Positions 8,432-15,794 of a stretch of 64,000 nt of DNA are shown piece by piece. The stretch is taken from NCBI RefSeq assembly GCF_008632455.1, contig NZ_CP043929.1, positions 496,001-560,000 of the forward strand, in the 5' to 3' direction. Below the pieces are notes generated by a model. That model did not search any database and was not told the origin of the DNA. It was given only the letters and a program-made list of their open reading frames with translations. Source of the stretch: Methylomonas rhizoryzae (lineage in GTDB: Bacteria; Pseudomonadota; Gammaproteobacteria; Methylococcales; Methylomonadaceae). The first letter of the stretch is position 1, and every line of letters begins with the position of its first letter. A program made the translations under genes and the position numbers.

Positions 8432-10027
8432 GTGGATTACGGTATCCTTGAGAAGGCTGTTTTTGAGTGGAAGCAGGGGCTTGGCGTCGCCTCAATTGAG
8501 TTTGTGGAAAGGTCTTACGTGTCCACGCTTGGCTCTACAAAGCGCGTGCCGCTTCGGTTGACTCCCAAAGATGTTACCGAAGTCATTTCGATAGTGGAAA
8601 TTGCCGGGAAACATAAAGTTCCACTTTATCCAATCAGTACCGGAAACAATTGGGGATACGGTTCGAAATCGCCGGTCATCGATGGGTGTGTCGTCGTTGA
8701 TCTGTCGAAAATGGACAAGGTGTTAGCGTTTGATGCTCAGACGGGTATCGTCACGTTGGAGCCTGGAGTCACCCAGCGCAAATTGAATGCTTATCTTCAA
8801 AAGAAAGGCTGCTCGTTCTTAATCCCCGTAACCGGGGCCGGTCCGGATTGTAGTTTGATCGGGAATGCTCTGGAGCGTGGGTATGGAATCACGCCTTATG
8901 CCGACCATTTTGCCGCGGTGATGAGTTTGGAGGCGGTGCTGCCGGATGGCACGCTTTATACTTCGATGCTCGATGGATTCGGAGGTGGGGATGTCAATAA
9001 TCTGTTCAAGTGGGGTGTTGGGCCTTATGTCGACGGAATTTTTTCCCAGGGTAATTTTGGTATCGTCACCAAGATGACCATCGCGTTGGCGCCGATTCCC
9101 GAGCGCATGGAGGCGTTCTTTTTTAGTGTAAAAAGAGATGACAAGTTAGAGCTGGCGGTCGAAAAAGTCCGCAAAGTGTTACGGGAAGTGGGAACGGTAA
9201 CGGGCTCTATCAATTTGATGAATAAGCACCGGGTGCTTTCGATGTCCGAAGCTTATCCATGGGATGCGATTGGAGAAGACGGATTGATACCCGACGCGGT
9301 ATTGCAAAAAATGATGCGGCGCAATCAGGTGATGGATTGGACCGGGGTTGGGGCTATATACGGCAATAAGCGTGTCGTGGCGGCAGTTAAAAAGGAAATC
9401 AAAAAGATTTTGTCTCCAGTGGCGTCGCGCTTAGTGTTTTTAACGCCCGGAAAGGTATCGTTCTTGGCACATTTATTGGGAGCAATACCGGTCGTTCGCG
9501 ATGCGCATATCATGAACACGGTTGCGACACTCAAAAAGACCATGGATTTATTCGCGGGTGAACCGAGTGAAATAGCTTTGCCGTTGGCCTATTGGAAATC
9601 GGGCGAAAAGCCGAAAGAGGGTGATCCGATGGATCCGGACCGTGATGGATGCGGGTTGATCTGGTATTCGCCGCTGATTCCCATGCGGCCGGATGTGACG
9701 CGCGAATTTGTGGAAATGGCCAGCCGAATTTGCAGGGCGCACAAGATAGAGCCGCTTATCACGCTAACTAGCGTTTCGGATAGGTGTTGGGACAGTACGG
9801 TGCCTATTTTGTTCGACAAACGCAATCAAGCGGAAATTGGTCGTGCTCACGCTTGCTATGAGGAGTTATTGGATGCGGGGCGCAAACTAGGGTTTGTGCC
9901 CTATCGCTTAGGGATACAGTCGATGGGGCTTTTGGCGGACGAGAGTGTACAGCCTAAGCTGCTGCGTAAACTGAAAAATGCGATCGATCCCGATAACATA
10001 ATCGCGCCTGGTCGCTATGGGTTGTAA
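8432..10027 (+). CDS. FAD-linked oxidase/dehydrogenase of the VAO/4-cresol dehydrogenase type
   Basis: This 531-residue flavoprotein starts at GTG 8432 with AGGAGG five bases upstream. The PCMH-type FAD-binding domain occupies about residues 35-220, with YPISTGNNWGYGS, VVVDLSKMDKVL and the pyrophosphate-binding region NALERGYGITPYADHF. This pattern is closest to the flavoprotein subunit of 4-cresol dehydrogenase and vanillyl-alcohol oxidase. The C-terminal half matches the substrate-binding domain of these enzymes and ends DPDNIIAPGRYG, the usual family ending. There is no signal peptide and no cytochrome c partner gene nearby. The substrate is unknown, and the residue that might bind FAD covalently cannot be assigned by eye. 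Confidence 0.8.
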   Translation: MDYGILEKAVFEWKQGLGVASIEFVERSYVSTLGSTKRVPLRLTPKDVTEVISIVEIAGKHKVPLYPISTGNNWGYGSKSPVIDGCVVVDLSKMDKVLAFDAQTGIVTLEPGVTQRKLNAYLQKKGCSFLIPVTGAGPDCSLIGNALERGYGITPYADHFAAVMSLEAVLPDGTLYTSMLDGFGGGDVNNLFKWGVGPYVDGIFSQGNFGIVTKMTIALAPIPERMEAFFFSVKRDDKLELAVEKVRKVLREVGTVTGSINLMNKHRVLSMSEAYPWDAIGEDGLIPDAVLQKMMRRNQVMDWTGVGAIYGNKRVVAAVKKEIKKILSPVASRLVFLTPGKVSFLAHLLGAIPVVRDAHIMNTVATLKKTMDLFAGEPSEIALPLAYWKSGEKPKEGDPMDPDRDGCGLIWYSPLIPMRPDVTREFVEMASRICRAHKIEPLITLTSVSDRCWDSTVPILFDKRNQAEIGRAHACYEELLDAGRKLGFVPYRLGIQSMGLLADESVQPKLLRKLKNAIDPDNIIAPGRYGL

Positions 10028-10082
10028 AATTTTCAGACAAGCCGGCGGGAGGGGATTTAATAGCAATTAACGGGGAGCGATC

Positions 10083-10679
10083 TCAGAATTCGTGCCGCCC
10101 CTTAAACGCATGGGCTAAGGTGCCGCTGTCTATGAATTCCAGCTCTCCACCCATGGGTACGCCGTGGGCGATGCGGGTGGCGCGGATGTGATGTTTCGCT
10201 GCTAATTCAGCCACGAAGTGGGCGGTGGCCTGACCTTCAATAGTGGTGTTGGTGGCCAAAATCACTTCGCTGATATTGTTTTGTTCGAAGCGATGCTCCA
10301 GTTGTGCAATGCCTAGTTCGTCCGGACCGATACCGTCTAACGGGGAGAGGCGGCCGTGTAGCACGAAATATTTGCCGTTAAATCCGGTTGCTTGATTTAA
10401 TAGCCAAACGTCTGCGGCGTGCTCGACGATGCAAATTACGTCGTTTGCCCGATTCGGGTCCGCGCAAATTTCGCACTGCTCCGCTTCCGTGAAGGTGCGG
10501 CAATCTTTGCAATAGCCGATTTCCTCCATGGTTCGGACCAGCAATTTTCCTAATTGCATGCCGCCTTCGCGGTTGCGTTGCAACAGATGAAACGCCATGC
10601 GCTGTGCGGACTTGGGGCCTATGCCCGGCAGGCAGCAAAGATTTTGGATTAATTCTTTCAGCAAGCCGCGGTCGCGCAT
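10083..10679 (-). CDS. recR: Recombination mediator RecR
   Basis: RecR works with RecF and RecO to load RecA on gapped DNA during recombinational repair. The 198-residue protein has the standard length and order: an N-terminal helix-hairpin-helix (LCCLPGIGPKSAQRMAFHLL), a four-cysteine zinc finger (CKDC ... CEIC, about residues 57-72) and a Toprim domain (ICIVEHAADVWLL onward). It ends with the conserved ATRIAHGVPMGGELEFID region. It begins two bases after the ybaB stop codon, so it is in one operon with dnaX and ybaB, as in many gammaproteobacteria. Confidence 0.97.
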   Translation of the reverse strand: MRDRGLLKELIQNLCCLPGIGPKSAQRMAFHLLQRNREGGMQLGKLLVRTMEEIGYCKDCRTFTEAEQCEICADPNRANDVICIVEHAADVWLLNQATGFNGKYFVLHGRLSPLDGIGPDELGIAQLEHRFEQNNISEVILATNTTIEGQATAHFVAELAAKHHIRATRIAHGVPMGGELEFIDSGTLAHAFKGRHEF

Positions 10680-10681
10680 GC

Positions 10682-11005
10682 TTAAAATGGCATCTGAAAA
10701 CCGGGAGGCAACGGTACTCCGGCTGTAATTTCCGCCATTTTTTCCTTTTTCATTTTTCCGACCTTGTGGACTGCGTCGTTAATGGCGGCAGCTACCAAGT
10801 CTTCCAGCATATCCTTGTCGTCGCCAACCAAAGAAGGGTCTATGCTGACTTTGCGAACTTCGCGCTTGCCAGTCATTAATATACTGACTAAGCCGCCGCC
10901 GGATTCGCCAATAACTTCCATGTTTTCAAGCTCGTCTTGAGCTTTTTTGAAGTTTTCTTGCATTTTTTGGGCTTGCTGCATAATGCCAGCGAATGCGTTT
11001 TTCAT
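10682..11005 (-). CDS. ybaB: Nucleoid-associated protein, YbaB/EbfC family
   Basis: This 107-residue DNA-binding protein has the family's typical pattern: an N-terminal coiled coil rich in Gln, Lys and Glu (IMQQAQKMQENFKKAQDELENM), then GESGGGLVSILMTGKREVRKVSIDPSL and a C-terminal LPPGFQMPF. Family members bind DNA as dimers and are thought to organise the nucleoid. It lies 12 bp after dnaX and 2 bp before recR, the conserved dnaX-ybaB-recR order. Confidence 0.95.
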   Translation of the reverse strand: MKNAFAGIMQQAQKMQENFKKAQDELENMEVIGESGGGLVSILMTGKREVRKVSIDPSLVGDDKDMLEDLVAAAINDAVHKVGKMKKEKMAEITAGVPLPPGFQMPF

Positions 11006-11017
11006 GATGTCTACCTT

Positions 11018-12610
11018 TTAGTCGAGCGGTTCTATCGAGCCCGAAATGACGTGGGCACCGAATTGTTCGGATAAAGCTTGTATGTTTAGGTCGTTGTCGA
11101 TGGCGTCAACGGCGGCTTGCTGTCTGTCTTCCCGAGCTTTTTGCATTTCTAACGCGGGTGTTTGTTGTGGGATGTTTTGAGAAATTATCTGCAATTTAAT
11201 AGGCTTGCCGTAATAATTTTGCAATGCGCTACGCAATTTGTCTTCCGCCTGGGTGCTTACGCGTTGGAAGCCGGGATCGATAAGCAAGCGGCAGACATTG
11301 TCTTCAATGCCGTCGAGCGCGCAATTATGCGCCAGCTCGCGCGCCAAGCCGGTTATTTTAAGGGCTGAAACGATGTCGCTCCAATTTTCCGGGTTTCCTG
11401 CCGCCGGGTGGGTTTCGCGCACCGCGTTAGTTGGATGTTCAAGCGGGGTCGCTGCGGTAATCTTTGGTGGCCGGCTCGGTTCGGATGGGCGTTGCCTGGG
11501 CGTGTTTGTCGAAGGTTGGGGCGCGTCGAGCGGGCTAAAGCTTAACATGCGCAGCATGATCATTTCGAAGCCGGTTCTGGGATCAGGGGCCAGAGTGAGG
11601 TCGCGCCGGCCAATCAGGCCGATTTGGTAATAAAGTTGTACGTCTTCGCCGCTCAGGGTGGCGGCCAAATTGGCAAGCATCTCCGGGTCGAATTCCGGAG
11701 CGATGAAATCCGGAATTTGTTGCAGTATTGCCACGCGATGGAGAATGCGTAGCATCTCCTCCAGCATGGCCGAGAAGTCCGGGCTCAATTCGGCGGCGTG
11801 AGAAATGGTTGCCAAAAGTGTCTTGCCGTCGCGTGCGGCGAGGGCTTGTAGCATGTCTGTTACCGGTTCTTGGGCGACGCTGCCGAGCATGGCGGCTACT
11901 TCTGCCGTATTCACTTGGCCGCCGCTGCCGTAGACTATTGCTTGGTCCAGTAGGCTCAGTCCGTCCCGCATGCTGCCGTCCGCGGCGCGAGCGAGGAGCT
12001 TTGTAGCGGCCGGCTCGAAAACGATATTTTCTTCGTTCAGTATCCGCCGCATTTGCGCATCGATTTGTTCGGGCAAGAGCCGTTTCAGGTTGAATTGCAA
12101 ACAGCGGGACAATACGGTGACGGGAATTTTTTGCGGATCGGTGGTGGCCAGTAAAAATTTAACGTGTGGCGGGGGTTCTTCCAGGGTTTTCAATAAGGCG
12201 TTGAAACTGTGTCCCGACAGCATGTGAACTTCGTCGATCAAATAAACTTTATAACGTCCTTGATTGGGGGCGTATTGAACGTTGTCCAGCAAGTCGCGGG
12301 TGTCTTCCACTTTGGTGCGGGAGGCGGCATCGACTTCGATTAAGTCCATAAAGCGGCCTTGTTCGAAGGCTAGGCAAATTTCGCAGGCACCGCAGGGATT
12401 GCAGTCTTGCAGATTTTCGCAATTGATAGCCTTGGCGAGGATGCGGGCCACTGTGGTTTTGCCTACCCCGCGGGTGCCGGTAAATAAATAGGCATGATGC
12501 AGGCGGTCGTGTTTGAGCGCATGCGACAGCGTTTGGCTGACGTGTTCTTGACCGACTAATTGAGTGAAAGTGCGAGGGCGCCATTTTCTGGCAAGAACCT
12601 GATAAGCCAT
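11018..12610 (-). CDS. dnaX: DNA polymerase III subunits gamma/tau
   Basis: DnaX is the clamp-loader ATPase that loads the beta clamp and organises the replisome. I place the start at ATG 12610 (MAYQVLARKWRP), matching the conserved family N-terminus; ATG 12613 adjoins it and an in-frame TTG lies at 12631. Visible elements are Walker A GTRGVGKTT, a zinc module (CENLQDCNPCGACEIC), Walker B VYLIDEVHML and the SRC motif (LSRCLQFNL). A Pro/Thr-rich linker near residue 380 precedes the tau-type C-terminal domain. I saw no A_AAA_AAG frameshift site, so a separate gamma product is not evident. No strong ribosome binding site precedes it; the 4.5S RNA ends 28 bp upstream. Confidence 0.96.
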   Translation of the reverse strand: MAYQVLARKWRPRTFTQLVGQEHVSQTLSHALKHDRLHHAYLFTGTRGVGKTTVARILAKAINCENLQDCNPCGACEICLAFEQGRFMDLIEVDAASRTKVEDTRDLLDNVQYAPNQGRYKVYLIDEVHMLSGHSFNALLKTLEEPPPHVKFLLATTDPQKIPVTVLSRCLQFNLKRLLPEQIDAQMRRILNEENIVFEPAATKLLARAADGSMRDGLSLLDQAIVYGSGGQVNTAEVAAMLGSVAQEPVTDMLQALAARDGKTLLATISHAAELSPDFSAMLEEMLRILHRVAILQQIPDFIAPEFDPEMLANLAATLSGEDVQLYYQIGLIGRRDLTLAPDPRTGFEMIMLRMLSFSPLDAPQPSTNTPRQRPSEPSRPPKITAATPLEHPTNAVRETHPAAGNPENWSDIVSALKITGLARELAHNCALDGIEDNVCRLLIDPGFQRVSTQAEDKLRSALQNYYGKPIKLQIISQNIPQQTPALEMQKAREDRQQAAVDAIDNDLNIQALSEQFGAHVISGSIEPLD

Positions 12611-12638
12611 CATAGCGACCGGGGCGGGCAATTAGGGC

Positions 12639-12748
<110 letters not shown>

Positions 12749-12780
12749 ATAATGGCATCGGCTGTCGCCGAAGAACGCGC

Positions 12781-12809
12781 ATTATGCAGAAAACGAACTA
12801 CCGATGCAA
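12781..12809 (-). promoter_or_regulatory. Sigma-70 promoter of ffs
   Basis: On the minus strand TTGCAT (12809-12804) and CATAAT (12786-12781) are separated by 17 bases. Initiation near 12774 would leave a leader of about 25 nt before the mature 4.5S RNA at 12748, similar to the short 5' extension that RNase P removes in E. coli. Confidence 0.7.
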
Positions 12810-12812
12810 GTT

Positions 12813-13784
12813 TTAACGTAAACTGATTGAATTGACAGCGGTAGACAGTGTATGCGCGAAGGATGCGCCGAATTTACCGGCCAAACGGTCGAATAATTGT
12901 TCGCGTGGCGTGAAATTGACGACCTCTTCCGCTTCTAGCGCTTCTCTGGCCACGCTGTCGATACTGCCGAAGGCGTCCGCCAAACCGATTTTGACGCCTT
13001 CTTCGCCGGACCAAACCAGTCCCGAAAATAGTTCCGGAGTGTCTTTCAAGCGTTCGCCGCGCGCGATTTTAACGGCGTCGATAAATTGTCCGTGAACTTG
13101 ATTCAGCATGGTTTGCATATGTTGCGCTTCTATCTGATTGACCGGAGAAAAAGGATCCATGAAAGCCTTGTGTTCGCCGGCGGTCAGAAGGCGTCGTTCC
13201 ACGCCGAGTTTGTCGAGGATGTGGGTGAATCCGAAGCCGTTCATCACCACGCCGATCGAACCTATGATGCTGGCAGGGCTGACAAAAATCTTGTCCGCGG
13301 CGGCGGCGATGTAATAGCCGCCCGACGCACACATATCGCCGACTACCGCGTAAATCGGCAATTCCGGATGTTGTTTTTTCTGGCGACGAATTTCCTCGTA
13401 AACATAGGCCGACTGAACCGCACTGCCTCCTGGAGAATTGATGTTAAGGATGACGCCTTTGGTGTTTTTATCCTTAACGGCATCGCGGATGCCTTCGATA
13501 ATGCTGTCTGCGGAAGCGGCTTCTCCGTCGGCGATGATGCCCAGGACATCGATGACCGCAGTGTGCTTTTGGTTTGTGGTTATTTCGGTTTCGAATTTGG
13601 GGTAAGCCATTAATGCCAATAATAGGCTGGCATACGCTAAGGTTGCGAATTTAAAAAAAATCCCCCAGCGGCGAGCCCGGCGCTGTTCTTCGATCGCTGC
13701 CATCGCTAATTTTTCCAGGACGGATTTTTCCCAGTTTGGCTGATTGTCGGGTTGTTGCGAATGCTCCATAGGTGGTTCTCTCAT
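12813..13784 (-). CDS. sppA: Signal peptide peptidase SppA-type (S49) membrane protease
   Basis: This inner-membrane protease degrades cleaved signal peptides. I choose ATG 13784 because it overlaps the stop of the upstream phosphatase (ATGA), giving 323 residues; the frame stays open further upstream. One transmembrane helix (IFFKFATLAYASLLLALMAY) lies about 40 residues in, with the catalytic domain outside. The nucleophilic Ser is in CASGGYYIAAAAD, preceded by INSPGGS. The likely general-base Lys is in AGEHKAFMDPFSP. The length fits the short (about 36 kDa) SppA/SohB class rather than the 67 kDa E. coli form. It forms a tight operon with the HAD phosphatase and rluC upstream. Confidence 0.9.
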   Translation of the reverse strand: MREPPMEHSQQPDNQPNWEKSVLEKLAMAAIEEQRRARRWGIFFKFATLAYASLLLALMAYPKFETEITTNQKHTAVIDVLGIIADGEAASADSIIEGIRDAVKDKNTKGVILNINSPGGSAVQSAYVYEEIRRQKKQHPELPIYAVVGDMCASGGYYIAAAADKIFVSPASIIGSIGVVMNGFGFTHILDKLGVERRLLTAGEHKAFMDPFSPVNQIEAQHMQTMLNQVHGQFIDAVKIARGERLKDTPELFSGLVWSGEEGVKIGLADAFGSIDSVAREALEAEEVVNFTPREQLFDRLAGKFGASFAHTLSTAVNSISLR

Positions 13785-14428
13785 AGCAATGCGGTAAGAT
13801 CGGTCGGGTAAGCTAGGCAATGCAGCGGTTGGTATTGTTGCAGTGTCCGGGCCGTATGGGCGCCGCAGGTCACGGCAATCGCGGTCACCCCGGCATTCAA
13901 GGCCATTTGCATATCATGCACGGAATCGCCGACCATGACAGTCCGTTGTTTATTTATGCCTAACTCGGTCACGATTTCGTCGATCATCAGCGGATTCGGT
14001 TTAGAGGCGGTTTGATCGGCGCAACGCGTCGTGCAGAAATAATCCGTCACGCCAGTGGCTTGTAAAGCGCGGTTCAAGCCGGCGGACTTTTTGCCCGTGG
14101 CAACAGCTAGCCGGACGCCGGCCGACCTATAGTGCTCCAGCATCTCGGGGACGCCGGGGAACAAGTCTGCAGGGCCTGCCGGTTTGGAAAAAAACTGTTG
14201 GCCGTAGTGCGAGGCAAGCCGGAATCTCGTTTCCTGGTCCAGATCGGGAAACAATAGGTTCATCGCATTTTCGATGCTCAAGCCGATGATATCTTTGACG
14301 GCTTGGCTGTTCGGTACCGGGCAATCGTTATCGGCTGCGGCGGTTTGGATGCAATGGACTATCCAATCGACGGAATCGACCAGTGTACCGTCCCAATCGA
14401 AAATGATTAAGTCAAAGCGGTTCTTCAT
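13781..14428 (-). CDS. HAD-superfamily phosphatase, phosphoglycolate phosphatase-like
   Basis: This 215-residue hydrolase has HAD motif I FDWDGTLVDS at residues 9-18 (nucleophile Asp), motif II VATGKKSAG, a Lys in the ASKPNP region and motif IV GDSVHDMQMALNAG. The cap insertion after motif I makes it similar to Gph and to the YjjG-like or beta-phosphoglucomutase groups. It overlaps rluC by 17 bp and sppA by 4 bp, so it is translated as part of one mRNA. An HAD gene of this type next to rluC is a common gammaproteobacterial arrangement. The exact substrate is not known. Confidence 0.9.
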   Translation of the reverse strand: MKNRFDLIIFDWDGTLVDSVDWIVHCIQTAAADNDCPVPNSQAVKDIIGLSIENAMNLLFPDLDQETRFRLASHYGQQFFSKPAGPADLFPGVPEMLEHYRSAGVRLAVATGKKSAGLNRALQATGVTDYFCTTRCADQTASKPNPLMIDEIVTELGINKQRTVMVGDSVHDMQMALNAGVTAIAVTCGAHTARTLQQYQPLHCLAYPTDLTALL

Positions 14429-15371
14429 TGTTTAACAGTTGTTGTAAATCGTCCGGTAAAGGCGCGTTAAATTGCAGTTTGGTTCCGTTGCCCGGATGGG
14501 TGAACGCTAATTGTTCTGCGTGCAAAAACAGGCGTTTGTAGCCCTTTTGGCTAAACGTCTTGTTTGTTTCGACTGCGCCGTAACGTTCGTCGCCGACGAT
14601 GGGGAAGCCCAGCCAGGCTGCATGAACACGGATTTGATGGGTCCGGCCTGTTTTAGGTTCCGCACGGACGAGCGTCGCCGTTTTATATGGCTGCAAGCGG
14701 GTAAACAAGGTTTCCGAAGGTTTTCCGGCTTGACTAACGATCACGAAACGTTCGCCGCCGCGCCCGACATTTTTGAGTAGCGGCGCATCCACCCATTGCT
14801 TTTTGCGAGTAAATTGTCCTGCCAGCAATGCCAAATAGGTTTTCTGTATGCCGTCGCCGCGAAACATTTCGTGCAGTTGCTTTAAGACCGAACGTTTTTT
14901 GGCGATAAGCAGACAGCCGGAGGTATCTTTGTCCAAGCGGTGAACCAGTTCCAGAAATTTTTGAGCCGGTCGAATTTGCCGTAACCCCTCGATGACTCCG
15001 GATTGAATGCCGCTACCGCCATGCACGGCAAAACCGGCCGGTTTGTTCAGTACCAAAAAGCCGTCGTCTTCGTACAAAATGTGGTTTTCCAAGCTGAATT
15101 TCAAGCCGGGTTGGACGATGACGGCGTCCGGGTGATCCGCCGTTCTGACCGGCGGGACTCGAACGACGTCGCCTTCGGCCAGTTTATAGCTGACGTCGGC
15201 TCTGGCCTTGTTGACCCTGACTTCGCCTTTGCGGACCATGCGATAAATGCGGGTTTTAGGCACGCCTTTCAACAGGCTGATTAAAAAATTATCCAAGCGT
15301 TGTTCGGCATTGGCTTCGCCGATAGTAAGCCATTGAACCTGCGGAGGATTGGGGGTTGAGGTGGTATTCAT
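14412..15371 (-). CDS. rluC: 23S rRNA pseudouridine synthase RluC-like
   Basis: This 319-residue enzyme should convert uridines of 23S rRNA to pseudouridine (RluC acts on positions 955, 2504 and 2580 in E. coli). It has an N-terminal S4 RNA-binding domain (RLDNFLISLLKGVPKTRIYRM, about residues 25-75). The RluA-type catalytic domain contains the active-site motif HRLDKDTSGCLL with the essential Asp, and RTHQIRVHAAWLG later. RluC rather than RluD is favoured by the operon with an HAD phosphatase and by the position divergent to rne, as in E. coli. It is transcribed away from rne across a 423 bp spacer. Confidence 0.92.
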   Translation of the reverse strand: MNTTSTPNPPQVQWLTIGEANAEQRLDNFLISLLKGVPKTRIYRMVRKGEVRVNKARADVSYKLAEGDVVRVPPVRTADHPDAVIVQPGLKFSLENHILYEDDGFLVLNKPAGFAVHGGSGIQSGVIEGLRQIRPAQKFLELVHRLDKDTSGCLLIAKKRSVLKQLHEMFRGDGIQKTYLALLAGQFTRKKQWVDAPLLKNVGRGGERFVIVSQAGKPSETLFTRLQPYKTATLVRAEPKTGRTHQIRVHAAWLGFPIVGDERYGAVETNKTFSQKGYKRLFLHAEQLAFTHPGNGTKLQFNAPLPDDLQQLLNNEEPL

Positions 15372-15794
15372 GCACGATTACGCTATCAATACGGGCAAAG
15401 CCGCTGTTTAAAATTGCTGCACTAAGTAAACATTGCTATATTAGGCTAGTTTATCTGTGTGATAAACCGGACAATGATTATTCAATGGCCACCGGCGCAT
15501 AGCAGCCCTCGCCAAATAACATCAAAAAAGAATTTATTCGGGTTTTATCGCTCAACCCATGAGGAGCGACTACGTCCAATACTAAGAGCCCAGCAAAACA
15601 GATCCACCCACTTTGCAAGCGCCATCCTCGGCAAGACCGATTCTGCTGCTCCAAACATAACGCACCTAATTGCCGTTTACAGTCAGCCTGGCTGCTCAAT
15701 TAATACACCCAAGGTGGGATAGCCGCCTCAATGTCGCGGTAAGTCGTACTGTTTCAAACTCTTCGGTAGGATAAATAACAACAAGGATTACTGA
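15372..15794. other. Divergent rluC/rne regulatory region and long rne leader
   Basis: No convincing gene lies in these 423 bp; the small open frames here lack ribosome binding sites and motifs. Near the rluC side is a perfect inverted repeat GTTTATC tgtgt GATAAAC (15449-15467). It overlaps a candidate minus-strand promoter for rluC (TTATCA 15465-15460, 16 bp, TAATAT 15443-15438). The rest probably includes the rne 5' untranslated leader; in E. coli such a leader lets RNase E cleave its own mRNA. A small hairpin CAGCC t GGCTG lies near 15686. The AAGGAT ribosome binding site of rne is at the end. Confidence 0.5.

Noticed and set aside
11018..12610. Programmed frameshift site in dnaX
   Set aside because: I looked for A_AAA_AAG-like runs in frame and found only a short AAAAA near the 3' end (ATG CAA AAA GCT), which does not fit.
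12608..12631. Upstream TTG start for dnaX at 12631
   Set aside because: The conserved family N-terminus begins at MAYQVLARKWRP (12610). The extra residues have no support and would come within 8 bp of the SRP RNA end.
15459..15722. 87-codon open frame in the rluC-rne spacer
   Set aside because: It lies in the expected rne leader, lacks a ribosome binding site and has no protein-like pattern.
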